Assembly (NCBI GenBank): GCA_023423405.1
Contig: JAFAFR010000014.1
Coordinates: forward strand, 1-64,000
Direction of reading: 5' to 3'
DNA length: 64,000 nucleotides
Source of the DNA: Bacteroidota bacterium
GTDB taxonomy: Bacteria; Bacteroidota; Bacteroidia; Chitinophagales; Chitinophagaceae
A program made the translations under genes and the position numbers. Position 1 is the stretch's first letter, and every line of letters starts with the position of its first letter. Positions 8,345 through 16,894 of this stretch are shown piece by piece. The notes under the pieces were generated by a model that was not told where the DNA came from, searched no databases, and worked only from the letters and a program-made list of their open reading frames with translations.

Positions 8345-8923
8345 TCAGATCATTTTTTCCCAGTAAAGGGCCAGTTTCTCTTTCAACAATTCAAGGTGAA
8401 GGAAAGGTTGGTCCTTTTCTTTTGCCGCTTCGTCCCAGCGGCGCATTCGTATGTACCAGGGAAAAAGCGGGTCCGCTTCAAACAGCGCCGCTTCATCGGC
8501 TGTCATCCTGCCACCCTGCAAGGCCAGGGTTTGTTTGCTGGCCTCCGACAACTGGTCGTAGTATCCCGGGATGGCAAACGTGAGGTATCGCTTGGCGGCT
8601 ACGTGCGAAGCAATCAACCGGCAAAGCCGGTCGCCGGCGCCGCGCGCGCGAAGCCAGTCGGCGCCCACGGCTTCGTGGTCCGTAACACCATAAAACAGGC
8701 CATCGGTGCCGGTCATAACGGTCTCGTGTAGGGGAAGAAGGTGACCAATATCATGCAGGAAGGCTGCGAGGACAATTTCGTCCTCACAGCCTTCCTGCAT
8801 GGCCAGCCTGGCCGATTGATACATGTGCTCCAGTTGCGAAACGGGTTCGCCGGCGTATTCTTTTGCGCCTTGTTCTTCAAACAGGTCAAGGATCTCCCTG
8901 GTAACGCTTGCTGCTGTATGCAT
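8345..8923 (-). CDS. phnZ: PhnZ-like HD-domain phosphonate dioxygenase
   Basis: A 192-residue HD-domain protein from the ATG at 8923. It carries the full set of residues I know from PhnZ, the mixed-valence di-iron oxygenase that cleaves 2-amino-1-hydroxyethylphosphonate to glycine and phosphate: Tyr23 and Glu26, His33 in LEHMYQ, His57-Asp58 in FLHDIGH, His83 in TDHEAVG, His107 and Lys111 in SHVAAKRYL, and Asp164 in RRWDEA. Length also matches. A GTG at 8944 would overlap susD and add seven residues; I prefer 8923, 5 bases after the susD stop. It is the last gene of a susC-susD-phnZ operon and converges on the PhnX-like gene. No PhnY hydroxylase gene is in the window. Confidence 0.85.
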   Translation of the reverse strand: MHTAASVTREILDLFEEQGAKEYAGEPVSQLEHMYQSARLAMQEGCEDEIVLAAFLHDIGHLLPLHETVMTGTDGLFYGVTDHEAVGADWLRARGAGDRLCRLIASHVAAKRYLTFAIPGYYDQLSEASKQTLALQGGRMTADEAALFEADPLFPWYIRMRRWDEAAKEKDQPFLHLELLKEKLALYWEKMI

Positions 8924-8928
8924 CGGTT

Positions 8929-10491
8929 TTATTTGATCAGCCACATGCTGGCATTGATGTCGTCGTTTCCGCCAAACTGGCTGCTCACCGCCGTTTCATA
9001 GTTATCGGTATTGGTAGTACGTTCACTGGAAGGATACTGGAAACGTTTGGGAATAGCTCCGCTGTTGCCGGTTCCCACACCGGTGGAGAATTCCGGAATC
9101 CCCGTGCGACGCCAGTTGAAATACGCTTCCCAGCCCGAGTTCTGGAAAAAGGACAGGTATTTTTGCAACAGGATCTGGCGCAGGCCATCGCTATTGTTTC
9201 CCTTGTATTTGACCGTGGACTGCATGTAATAGCTTCCGGAAAAATCAAAAAGAATGGTATAGTTCACATTGTCGTAGTTCTTGGAAACCGTTCCGGGCGC
9301 GTCCACGGGAATGCCATAAAAACGCAGGGATGCCTTGATGCCTTTCTGGTAAAGATCTTCTGCATCACCATTTATCCAGCCGCGGTTGATGGCTTCAGCG
9401 ATATTGAAGCACTGTTCTGCATACCCGATCAGGATGCCGGGCTCGGCAGAATAGGAGCTGTAGTAACGGCCACGGCTGCGCACGGAATAGGCGGCATTTT
9501 CCACATCCGACATTTTGCTCGACATATTGGTGAGGTCCTCGCCACTGGGAGCGCCCAAGTAGGCGGTGATGTCGGCCGGCGTTTTGTGATTGGTCTTAAG
9601 CTGGTAGGTGGCGGGCTCTGCGGTTATATATGCCCGTGGGTCTTTCAGATCCACCAGGTTGTTGAGATAAGTGGCCGACATATTGTAGCGGGTGGCGTCG
9701 AAACCCAGGTTGTCGGGGTTCGACGGATATTTGTTGTACACATTGTATACATAGGCCAGGTTATCCTCGTTGCTTTCCATCAGCGGGTAGGTCGACTTAT
9801 CGCCCGTAATTTTCGCCAGCCTTGTTTTGATGGCCAGCTCGGGATCATCGGCTTTTTTGCTGAGGGCAATGATCACCCGCAGTTGAAAAGCATTTACGGC
9901 ACGCTGCCATTTGCGCAGGTCGTTTGCATAATAGATATCACCATCGAGACTTTTATCGCCGTTGGCGATCAACTGCGACAGGTCGTTGTTGGCGGCATCC
10001 AGCCAGTTCAGTACCTGCAGGAAAATGGATTTTTGCGCATCGTAGGAAGGATGCACGTTTTCCAGTCCCTTCAGGGCTTCGTTCATGGGCAGGTCGCCCA
10101 CCAGGCTGGTCATGCGATAGAAAAAGAAAGCGCGCTGGAACTTGCCGATGGCGGTATAGGGGTTGAGTTCAGCCGCGCCTCTTTTCAATGCCTCTTCTTC
10201 CATTTTCTGGATATTCTCCAGGCTGCTGTAATTGAGAGAGGCGCCGGTCCAGTCGTATCGCTGGTCGCCGTAGTAATTGTAATTGCAGCAATCGAACTGG
10301 TTCCAGCGGCTGATGCTGCTCCAGGGTCCGTCGCCGCTCATGTCACTGGCGATGCCGCGGAATACCAGGTCGGCGCTCACGCTCTCGGCCTGGTTGGGGT
10401 TTTTTTCGTATTCTTCAAACTTTTTGGAACAGCCGCTCAGCGAAGCCACCAGGGCAACGGCTACCGGAAGTACTATATATGCAGGTTTCAT
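8929..10491 (-). CDS. SusD/RagB-like surface nutrient-binding lipoprotein
   Basis: A 520-residue lipoprotein with lipobox SLSGC (Cys21) followed by SKKFEEYEKNPNQ, the familiar opening of the SusD-like_2 (RagB) branch. TPR-like helical stretches follow, for example the NPYTAIGKFQRAFFFYRMT region, where such proteins pack on the SusC barrel, and a C-terminal part ending in short aromatic segments. It would sit on the cell surface as the lid of the SusC channel. The gene lies between susC (18 bases upstream) and phnZ (5 bases downstream), which suggests that its ligand is a phosphonate-bearing compound and not a plain glycan. That ligand assignment is inference. Confidence 0.88.
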   Translation of the reverse strand: MKPAYIVLPVAVALVASLSGCSKKFEEYEKNPNQAESVSADLVFRGIASDMSGDGPWSSISRWNQFDCCNYNYYGDQRYDWTGASLNYSSLENIQKMEEEALKRGAAELNPYTAIGKFQRAFFFYRMTSLVGDLPMNEALKGLENVHPSYDAQKSIFLQVLNWLDAANNDLSQLIANGDKSLDGDIYYANDLRKWQRAVNAFQLRVIIALSKKADDPELAIKTRLAKITGDKSTYPLMESNEDNLAYVYNVYNKYPSNPDNLGFDATRYNMSATYLNNLVDLKDPRAYITAEPATYQLKTNHKTPADITAYLGAPSGEDLTNMSSKMSDVENAAYSVRSRGRYYSSYSAEPGILIGYAEQCFNIAEAINRGWINGDAEDLYQKGIKASLRFYGIPVDAPGTVSKNYDNVNYTILFDFSGSYYMQSTVKYKGNNSDGLRQILLQKYLSFFQNSGWEAYFNWRRTGIPEFSTGVGTGNSGAIPKRFQYPSSERTTNTDNYETAVSSQFGGNDDINASMWLIK

Positions 10492-10509
10492 ATGATGAAC
10501 ATTGAAAAA

Positions 10510-13500
10510 TTAGAAAGTGAAATTGAGGTTTACACCATAGCGTTTAGTGGTGGGCGTTTGCAGGGAAGAAGAAGTTTCTGATCCCGCATACTGATCGATG
10601 TCAACATCCTTGTATTTGGAAAAATACAGGAGATTGCGGCCCACCAGGGTGATCGAAGCCTGTTTGAAAAATCCATTGCCCAGCAACTGCGTTGGAAGAT
10701 TGTATCCCAGTGTGATCTCCCGCAGTTTGCCGAAGGTTTTTTCAATGATGTTGGCTTCGTTGGTATTGTAAAAGAAGCTGATATAATCCTGCAGGAAGGT
10801 TTGGGTGGTATTGGGTGCATACTGCAGCTCCTTGTAATTGGTTACTTTTCCATCCACATCGTACACGATCGCAGCGCCATTGCTCACCACCACGCCGTCG
10901 CCTACCCAGGATTTCACACCGAGGTAGTCCTGGTAGCGCGCTTCGCCCATTTTACCCAATACGGTATTGATGTGACGGCCACCACGGAAGGTCTGCTGCT
11001 GGATATAGTTGATCATTTGTCCGCCTACGCGGCCATCGAACTGGAAGCCCAGCGTAAATCCTTTGAAGGAAAAATTATTGATGACAGACCAAACCCAGTC
11101 GGGGTTGGAATTGCCGAGGTATTGCGGAACGGGAGAACGCAGCGGGCGGCCACCGGCATCGTTGATCATCTGGCCATCGGGTGTTTTAACGAAAGCGGTG
11201 CCGTACAGTTTGTCCACACGGTCGCCCACCTTGAAATAGGTGTTATAGGTTTCTACACCTGGATAAAAATTGGTGAAGGTTTCTTTGAAGGTCGACCAGT
11301 TCAGCATCACATTCCAGTTGAGGCCATGAGCCTTGCGCAAAGGATTTGCATTCAGGGTCAGCTCCCAGCCGGTTTTGCGGGTGGTGATGCCGTTTACCAG
11401 CGCATAGGAGAAACCGGTTGCCGTGGAAATAGGCAGGTTGAAGATGCGCGGGCCGTTCTTGTTGTCGAAATAAGTGAGGTCAAAACCCAGGCGGTTGTTG
11501 AGGAAACGCATTTCCATACCGGCTTCCAGCACTTTGCTGGTAAAGGGTTTGATGTCGGGGTTGTTCAGGGTACCGGTATAATAGGCGCCCGCTTTGTTAT
11601 CGTATACCAGCGGTGTGGTGTAGGCGGCTGAGTTCTGGTAAGTAGGACCCTCATAAGAAGAATAGTACTCCATGCCATAACCCAGGGGATAACTGGCTCC
11701 GGGTGTGGCGCCAATCGTGGCACTGGTAAGGCCGCCTTTCACATTCGCATAGGAGCCCCTGAACTTCAGGAAGGAAATGGCATTGGGCATTTCCAGGTAG
11801 TCGCTTACTACAGTGCTCAATGAAACAGAAGGATAGAAATAGGTATTGTTTCCCTGGGGCAGCGTCGACAGTTTGTCTACCCGGCCGGTGAGCGAAAGGT
11901 TGGCGTATTTGCTGAGACCGAGGTCCATATACCCATATCCGCTGAGCACCACCATGTCAGAACGGAAGCTGCTGGCCTTGATGGGGTTACGGCTGTTGGA
12001 AAAAGTGTACAGCTCCGGTACGTTGAGGTAGTCTGTGCTCACATAGCTGCTGCTGTATTTGAAGGAGCGGATATTGCCGCCCAGCGAAGCCCGCAGGCTG
12101 ATATCACCCACCAGCCTGTTCTTGTTATAGGTGGCCAGAAAGTCGGTATTGTTTTCAAACAAGGCTCTCCTGTCTTCGCGGTAATCGCCCTTGGCTTCTT
12201 CCCTTCCATAAGGATGTGCACTGAAAGGCATTTTTTCGGTACGCAGCAGATCATAGGTGGTTACCTGCGAGCGCAGCAGGAAGTCGATATTATTGTTGAG
12301 CTTGTAGCTGAGCTTCACATTGCCGTTCACATCGTTTTTATAGTGCCCGCGCAGCCATTCATAGCTCATGAAATAAGGATTGTGGTAACGCTGGTATTCT
12401 GCATAGATCGACTGTATGCCTTCTTTCCCCGGCTGCCAGTAATTACGCATGTCGTCTACGTTCCAGTCGGCGCCGGCCCATAGCGTGATATTATAGACGA
12501 TGCTGTTGGGTCCGTAGGTGATATCAGGAATATTGGGTGTGTACTGGCGGTTGTAGTTGATATAGGATTCCAGCCGCAGCTTCTCATTGAAATTATACCC
12601 TGCCGAAACATTGAAGTTGGTGATGTTGAGCTGGGTATTGGGCACAATGCCTTTCTGGTAGCTGTGCGAAACGCCAAAACGCAGGTCGGCCTTTTCGTTT
12701 TTCGTAGCAATGGCAATGCTGTTGGTAGAGAGCATTCCCGTTTGCAGAAAGCGCTTGAGGTTGTCCGTGCCGCGGGCTACCCAGGGTGTGGGAATTCTTT
12801 CGCCGGTAGCAGGATCGATGGGAGAATCGTACTGCGGAATAGGCTGTCCCTCGAACTTTGGGCCCCATACATCGTAGTCGGCGTCGTTGGTGCCGCCGCC
12901 CTTGCCGTCAACGAAGGCATATTTTCCGTGGTCACCGGGACCGTATTCGTCCTGCGTTTTGGGAATGGCATTGAAGCCTTTTTCAAACAGGGTGCTGCTG
13001 TTGAATTCGATGGAGAAACCGCGTTTGTCGCGGGTGCCACGTTTGGTGGTGATCATGATGGCGCCGTTTTGTCCACGGTAGCCATAGAGGGCAGAAGCAG
13101 TGGCGCCCTTAAGCACGGTATAGGATTCAATATCATCCGGGCTGATGTTCCAGGTATCGCTGTTGATGGGAACGCCGTCTACCACGTAGAGGCTGATGCC
13201 GCTGCCGCGCAGCAGCACATTGGGATTACCCAGCAGTTCGGGAGAAGCACCTACGGTGAGGCCCGATACCTTTCCCACCAAACCATTGATGGCATTGGGT
13301 TCGCGCGCTTTCACCAGGTCTTCGCCCTTCACTTCCTGTACGGCATAGCCCAGTTTCTTTTTGTCTTTTTTTACGCCCAGCGCAGTAACCACCACTTCAT
13401 TCAGCGAATTGCTGAGCTGACTAACGGATATAACCAACCGCTGTTCGGTTCCCACGTTGTACTCGCGGGGTGAAATGCCCACACCCGAAACAACCAGTAC

Positions 13501-13719
13501 ATCGCCCGGTTGTGCAGTAATAGAAAAGCTGCCGTCATTTGCAGTAGCAGTGCCTTTTTTAGCACCTTTCACCACAATGGAAACGCCAGGTACTGCGGAG
13601 GAGTCTTTCTGTGAAATAACAGTGCCGTGAAGGGCTTGCTGCGACTGGGCCAGCAGGGGAAAGCCCAGCAATAGGAGGAACCACAGGCATATGGAATGCC
13701 CGCCAGAACGCTGTCTCAT
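10510..13719 (-). CDS. SusC/RagA-family TonB-dependent transporter
   Basis: A 1069-residue outer-membrane transporter. It has a signal peptide to about residue 26, a CarboxypepD_reg-like domain (HGTVISQKDSSAVPGVSIVV, near 30-50), the TonB-box-like LNEVVVTALG, a plug with YVVDGVPINSD and a barrel ending in the aromatic strand YGVNLNFTF. These are the features of SusC/RagA proteins that import bulky ligands with a SusD partner. There is no STN anti-sigma interaction domain before the carboxypeptidase-like domain. The gene heads the susC-susD-phnZ operon and an exact -7 element lies 30 bases upstream. Phosphonate specificity is inferred from phnZ; a general peptide or glycan transporter cannot be excluded. 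Confidence 0.9.
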   Translation of the reverse strand: MRQRSGGHSICLWFLLLLGFPLLAQSQQALHGTVISQKDSSAVPGVSIVVKGAKKGTATANDGSFSITAQPGDVLVVSGVGISPREYNVGTEQRLVISVSQLSNSLNEVVVTALGVKKDKKKLGYAVQEVKGEDLVKAREPNAINGLVGKVSGLTVGASPELLGNPNVLLRGSGISLYVVDGVPINSDTWNISPDDIESYTVLKGATASALYGYRGQNGAIMITTKRGTRDKRGFSIEFNSSTLFEKGFNAIPKTQDEYGPGDHGKYAFVDGKGGGTNDADYDVWGPKFEGQPIPQYDSPIDPATGERIPTPWVARGTDNLKRFLQTGMLSTNSIAIATKNEKADLRFGVSHSYQKGIVPNTQLNITNFNVSAGYNFNEKLRLESYINYNRQYTPNIPDITYGPNSIVYNITLWAGADWNVDDMRNYWQPGKEGIQSIYAEYQRYHNPYFMSYEWLRGHYKNDVNGNVKLSYKLNNNIDFLLRSQVTTYDLLRTEKMPFSAHPYGREEAKGDYREDRRALFENNTDFLATYNKNRLVGDISLRASLGGNIRSFKYSSSYVSTDYLNVPELYTFSNSRNPIKASSFRSDMVVLSGYGYMDLGLSKYANLSLTGRVDKLSTLPQGNNTYFYPSVSLSTVVSDYLEMPNAISFLKFRGSYANVKGGLTSATIGATPGASYPLGYGMEYYSSYEGPTYQNSAAYTTPLVYDNKAGAYYTGTLNNPDIKPFTSKVLEAGMEMRFLNNRLGFDLTYFDNKNGPRIFNLPISTATGFSYALVNGITTRKTGWELTLNANPLRKAHGLNWNVMLNWSTFKETFTNFYPGVETYNTYFKVGDRVDKLYGTAFVKTPDGQMINDAGGRPLRSPVPQYLGNSNPDWVWSVINNFSFKGFTLGFQFDGRVGGQMINYIQQQTFRGGRHINTVLGKMGEARYQDYLGVKSWVGDGVVVSNGAAIVYDVDGKVTNYKELQYAPNTTQTFLQDYISFFYNTNEANIIEKTFGKLREITLGYNLPTQLLGNGFFKQASITLVGRNLLYFSKYKDVDIDQYAGSETSSSLQTPTTKRYGVNLNFTF

Positions 13720-13748
13720 AAGAAGTAAACTTTGATGTGATTGTTCGG

Positions 13749-13756
13749 CAAAACTA
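13749..13756 (-). promoter_or_regulatory. Bacteroidota -7 element of the susC-susD-phnZ operon
   Basis: On the minus strand this reads TAGTTTTG, an exact match to TAnnTTTG, 30 bases upstream of the susC ATG. The transcription start would fall near 13743. No clear TTTG-like -33 element is seen at the ideal spacing. The site lies in the 125-base divergent gap shared with the cyclophilin gene. Confidence 0.4.
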
Positions 13757-13844
13757 CCTGGCTCACATGAAGCGAAGGTTACGGCCGTTTTAACAAAATG
13801 TAAATCCGTAGGGAAGGGTTAATTTAGCCCTGCATCTTTTAGAT

Positions 13845-14438
13845 ATGAAACAGATCAGGTGGATAAGCCTATTGGCAATAGGCATGCTGCTGCATGCCTG
13901 CGGGCAGAAAAACAATTCCGGCAATCCGCTGGTGGTTATCCGGACCCCGGAAGGCAATATCGTTATTGAGCTCTATGCCCGGCAGGCGCCCAAAACCACC
14001 GCCGCCTTCCTGGCCATCGTTGACAAAGACATATACGACAACGGTTCTTTTTACCGCGTGCTTCGCACCACCAACCAACCTTCCAATGCGTTCAAGGCCG
14101 AACTCCTGCAGGGCGGGCTTTGGAACCGCCGCCGCAAGCGGCCCGAGCTTCCACTGGTGCCGCACGAAAGCACCCGGCAAACCGGCATCAAACACCTTAC
14201 CGGCGTGGTATCGCTGGCGCGCAATGAACCGGGAACAGGCAGCTCGGAGTTTTTTATCTGCATGGCTGACCAACCCGGACTTGACTTCGGCGGCGAAAAC
14301 AACGAAGACGGGCAGGGCTATGCCGCCTTCGGAAAAGTGAAAGAGGGAATGGACATTGTGTACCGCATCTACAACAAGCCGGAAACAGATCAATACCTCG
14401 ATCCGCCGATTCCTTTTATCTCCGTGTACAGGAAATAA
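13845..14438 (+). CDS. Peptidyl-prolyl cis-trans isomerase, cyclophilin-type lipoprotein
   Basis: A 197-residue lipoprotein with lipobox MLLHAC (Cys19) followed by a cyclophilin domain. The family blocks are in order: GNIVIELYARQAPKTTAAFL, YDNGSFYRVL, then TGVVSLARNEPGTGSSEFFI containing the SSEFFI motif, and YAAFGKVKEGMDIV. The insert between the second and third blocks (LWNRRRKRPELP) replaces the usual GDGTGTGG turn, as in many Bacteroidota paralogues. It would help fold proteins in the periplasm or at the outer membrane. It is monocistronic, followed at once by a strong hairpin shared with the convergent araR gene. Confidence 0.88.
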   Translation: MKQIRWISLLAIGMLLHACGQKNNSGNPLVVIRTPEGNIVIELYARQAPKTTAAFLAIVDKDIYDNGSFYRVLRTTNQPSNAFKAELLQGGLWNRRRKRPELPLVPHESTRQTGIKHLTGVVSLARNEPGTGSSEFFICMADQPGLDFGGENNEDGQGYAAFGKVKEGMDIVYRIYNKPETDQYLDPPIPFISVYRK

Positions 14439-14440
14439 AA

Positions 14441-14466
14441 ATCCCGGCGAGCGCCGGGATTTTTTT
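14441..14466. terminator. Bidirectional intrinsic terminator
   Basis: The stem ATCCCGGC pairs with GCCGGGAT around a GAGC loop, followed by six T and preceded by a run of A. It serves both the cyclophilin gene and the convergent araR gene, overlapping the last two bases of the latter. Confidence 0.85.
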
Positions 14467-15154
14467 AAATGAATTTGATGCCTTCGCTTTCCAGTCTTTT
14501 GTATTTCTTTTTATCAAACACGTAATAAAAAGCGCCTTTTTTGGAGCTGGTTTTTTCTTTTTCGTCGAGCCGCTGCAATACGCCCAGGGAAAGGATCTTT
14601 CGCGTGAAATTCCTTTTGTCGAACGTGGTTTCATAAATGGCTTCGTACAGCGCCTGCAATTGCTGGAGCGTGAATTTATGCGGCAACAGTTCAAAGCCGA
14701 TGGGATGATTGGCCACTTTCTGCCGCAGGCGTTCCTTGGCCAGCCGGATCATTTGCCGGTGGTCAAAAATGAGGCTGGGCAGTTTTTTCAGGTCCACCCA
14801 TTTGGCCTGGTGCTGATCGAGTTTTTCCTGGTTCGACTCGTCGATCTTGATCAGTGCAAAATAGGCAATGGATACCACCCTGCCACCCGGGTCGCGGTCC
14901 ACTTCACCAAAACAGCTCAGTTGTTCCATATAGATCTGGTCGAGCCCGGTAAGGTTCAGCAGGATGCGCTGCGCCGCCTGGTCGATGCTTTCATCAGCAT
15001 CGGCAAAACCACCCATGAGCGACCATTTTCCCAGTTCAGGTTCAAAGCCGCGCTTGATCAGGAGGGCCTTCAAACCGCTTCCATCGAAACCGAAAATGAT
15101 GCAGTCTACAGCCAGTAAAAACCGATGGTATTGCTTGTATTCAATTCTGCCCAT
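14465..15154 (-). CDS. araR: Nudix-fold transcriptional regulator of L-arabinose use (AraR)
   Basis: A 229-residue protein with an N-terminal Nudix domain and a C-terminal winged-helix-like half (FELLPHKFTLQQLQALYEAI at about 153-172), the build of NrtR and Bacteroides AraR. The Nudix box at 48-71 is degenerate: G49, E55, R63 and G70 remain, but the three catalytic glutamates of REUXEE are I64, N67 and L68. It should therefore bind a ligand without hydrolysing it, as known for arabinose-sensing members. It is the last gene of the araB-araD-araA-symporter-araR unit, 28 bases after the symporter. Regulation of these genes in response to arabinose is inference from family and context. Confidence 0.85.
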   Translation of the reverse strand: MGRIEYKQYHRFLLAVDCIIFGFDGSGLKALLIKRGFEPELGKWSLMGGFADADESIDQAAQRILLNLTGLDQIYMEQLSCFGEVDRDPGGRVVSIAYFALIKIDESNQEKLDQHQAKWVDLKKLPSLIFDHRQMIRLAKERLRQKVANHPIGFELLPHKFTLQQLQALYEAIYETTFDKRNFTRKILSLGVLQRLDEKEKTSSKKGAFYYVFDKKKYKRLESEGIKFI

Positions 15155-15182
15155 GGATAAGCTATTCTTCTTATGAACCGTT

Positions 15183-16871
15183 TTACCAGAATTTGATATA
15201 AAGTGCCATAAGGATCAGGACGGTGACAACAATCTGCACCATGGTGGCGGGTTTCACCTTGAACATACCCGGGTCGTGCACAAACGATTTCGGGTTGATC
15301 TTCGGTCCGGCCAGGCTCATCGCAACCATCACGGGTACGGTAAAGAAGAAGGCAAAGCCCATACAGATCAGGAAGGGGATCTGGTACACTTTCGCATCGC
15401 TGTTATAATAAGCGGTGTACAACCAGGTTTCGTTTCCAAAAACTGCAGGTGCAAATTCGTTGAAGAACACCGAGAGCACAAATCCAAGCAGGATGCCTAC
15501 AATGGCGGCAGACCCCGTAGTGCGCTTCCAGAACATACCCAGCAGGAATACGGCAAATACACCCGGACTGATATAACCGGTATATTTCTGGATAAAGGTG
15601 AAGCCGCCGGCGCTGCCGATACCCAGCAGGTCGTTCCAGGTAAAGAGGATGGCAATGATCATGGAGAACAATACCACCAGGCGACCCGTCCAAACCATCT
15701 TGCCTTCGTCGGCGCCCTTGTTCATGTATTTCTTGTAAATGTCGAGCGTGAAAATGGTAGAGATACTGTTTGCCTTACCCGCGAGCGAAGCTACGATGGC
15801 AGCGGTCAAAGCCGCTACGGACAAGCCTTTCAGGCCGGAGGGCAAAAAGCCGAGCACCGCAGAATAAGCGCCGTCCATACCACCTACCAGTTGCGGCAGG
15901 TGACCATTCTTGTACAGCACATAGGCAGCAATACCCGGAAGCATCACGATCACCGGCATCATCAGTTTCAGCATGCCGGCAAAAAGGATACCGGTACGGG
16001 CCGTCTGCAGATCGGCGCCCAGCGCGCGTTGCGTAATGTACTGGTTACATCCCCAGTAGTTCAGGTTCACAATCCACTGGCCGGCGATGTACATCAATAT
16101 GCCCGGCAGGATCAAATATTTATTGACATCTTCCTGCGAGGTAGCCTCGGTTGGTTTGGGAAGGATCATGTGAAAATGCTCGGGCGCATCTTTCAACAAT
16201 ACCTTGAAACCGGCAATGGCATCGGATCCTACGCCAAATTTTTCTCCCACAATGGTAAGCGCCATATACGTGGTGGCCAGACCACCGATGATCAGCACCG
16301 CTACCTGGATCACATCCGTATAACCGATCACCTTCATACCACCCAGTGTGATCAGCACCGCGGCAATAGCCAGTGCAATCATGACCACATGCAGGTATTC
16401 TCCACCCAGCAGGCCGTTGATGGCAATGGCGCCCAGGTAGAGAATGGAAGTAAGGTTCACAAACACATAGAGGAAAAGCCAGAACACCGCCATGATCAGC
16501 GCTACCGTTTCATTGTACCGCATTTTCAGGAACTGCGGCATGGTATAGATCTTGTTCTTAAGATAAATGGGAATGAACCAAACGGCGATAATGATCAATG
16601 CCACGGCCGCGAGCCATTCATACGCTGCAACGGCAATGCCTACAAAAAAACCGTTGCCGCTCATGCCGATGAACTGTTCGGCGGAAATATTGGAGGCGAT
16701 GAGGGAGGCGCCAATGGCCCACCAGGTAAGAGATCCTTCAGCAAGAAAGAAATCCTTGGTATCGGTCACTGCTTTTTTCTTGCGGGAATAAATCCAGTAT
16801 CCGTATGCTCCTACTATTACCAGATAAATAAGAAATACGACAATGTCTGCAATCGAAAGATACTTGTTCAT
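15183..16871 (-). CDS. Sodium/solute symporter (SSS family), probable arabinose carrier
   Basis: A 562-residue inner-membrane protein with about fourteen hydrophobic segments, the size of SSS-family sugar symporters such as SglT. Blocks typical of the family are visible: FFLAEGSLTWWAIGASLIAS with the following NISAEQFIG near residues 43-70, and the GGMKVIGYTDVIQV segment before the sixth helix. It lies 24 bases downstream of araA and 28 bases upstream of araR, which makes L-arabinose the most likely substrate, carried in with sodium. The family also carries glucose, galactose, sialic acid and proline, so specificity rests on position. Confidence 0.82.
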   Translation of the reverse strand: MNKYLSIADIVVFLIYLVIVGAYGYWIYSRKKKAVTDTKDFFLAEGSLTWWAIGASLIASNISAEQFIGMSGNGFFVGIAVAAYEWLAAVALIIIAVWFIPIYLKNKIYTMPQFLKMRYNETVALIMAVFWLFLYVFVNLTSILYLGAIAINGLLGGEYLHVVMIALAIAAVLITLGGMKVIGYTDVIQVAVLIIGGLATTYMALTIVGEKFGVGSDAIAGFKVLLKDAPEHFHMILPKPTEATSQEDVNKYLILPGILMYIAGQWIVNLNYWGCNQYITQRALGADLQTARTGILFAGMLKLMMPVIVMLPGIAAYVLYKNGHLPQLVGGMDGAYSAVLGFLPSGLKGLSVAALTAAIVASLAGKANSISTIFTLDIYKKYMNKGADEGKMVWTGRLVVLFSMIIAILFTWNDLLGIGSAGGFTFIQKYTGYISPGVFAVFLLGMFWKRTTGSAAIVGILLGFVLSVFFNEFAPAVFGNETWLYTAYYNSDAKVYQIPFLICMGFAFFFTVPVMVAMSLAGPKINPKSFVHDPGMFKVKPATMVQIVVTVLILMALYIKFW

Positions 16872-16894
16872 GTTTGCCTGTAAAGAGTTAAAGC

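Noticed and set aside
8908..10581. A 557-codon plus-strand frame
   Set aside because: Antisense to susD, which has a lipobox and a clear family pattern.
15276..16883. A 535-codon plus-strand frame rich in His, Gln and Arg
   Set aside because: Antisense to the sodium symporter; low-complexity composition is the shadow of a membrane protein gene.
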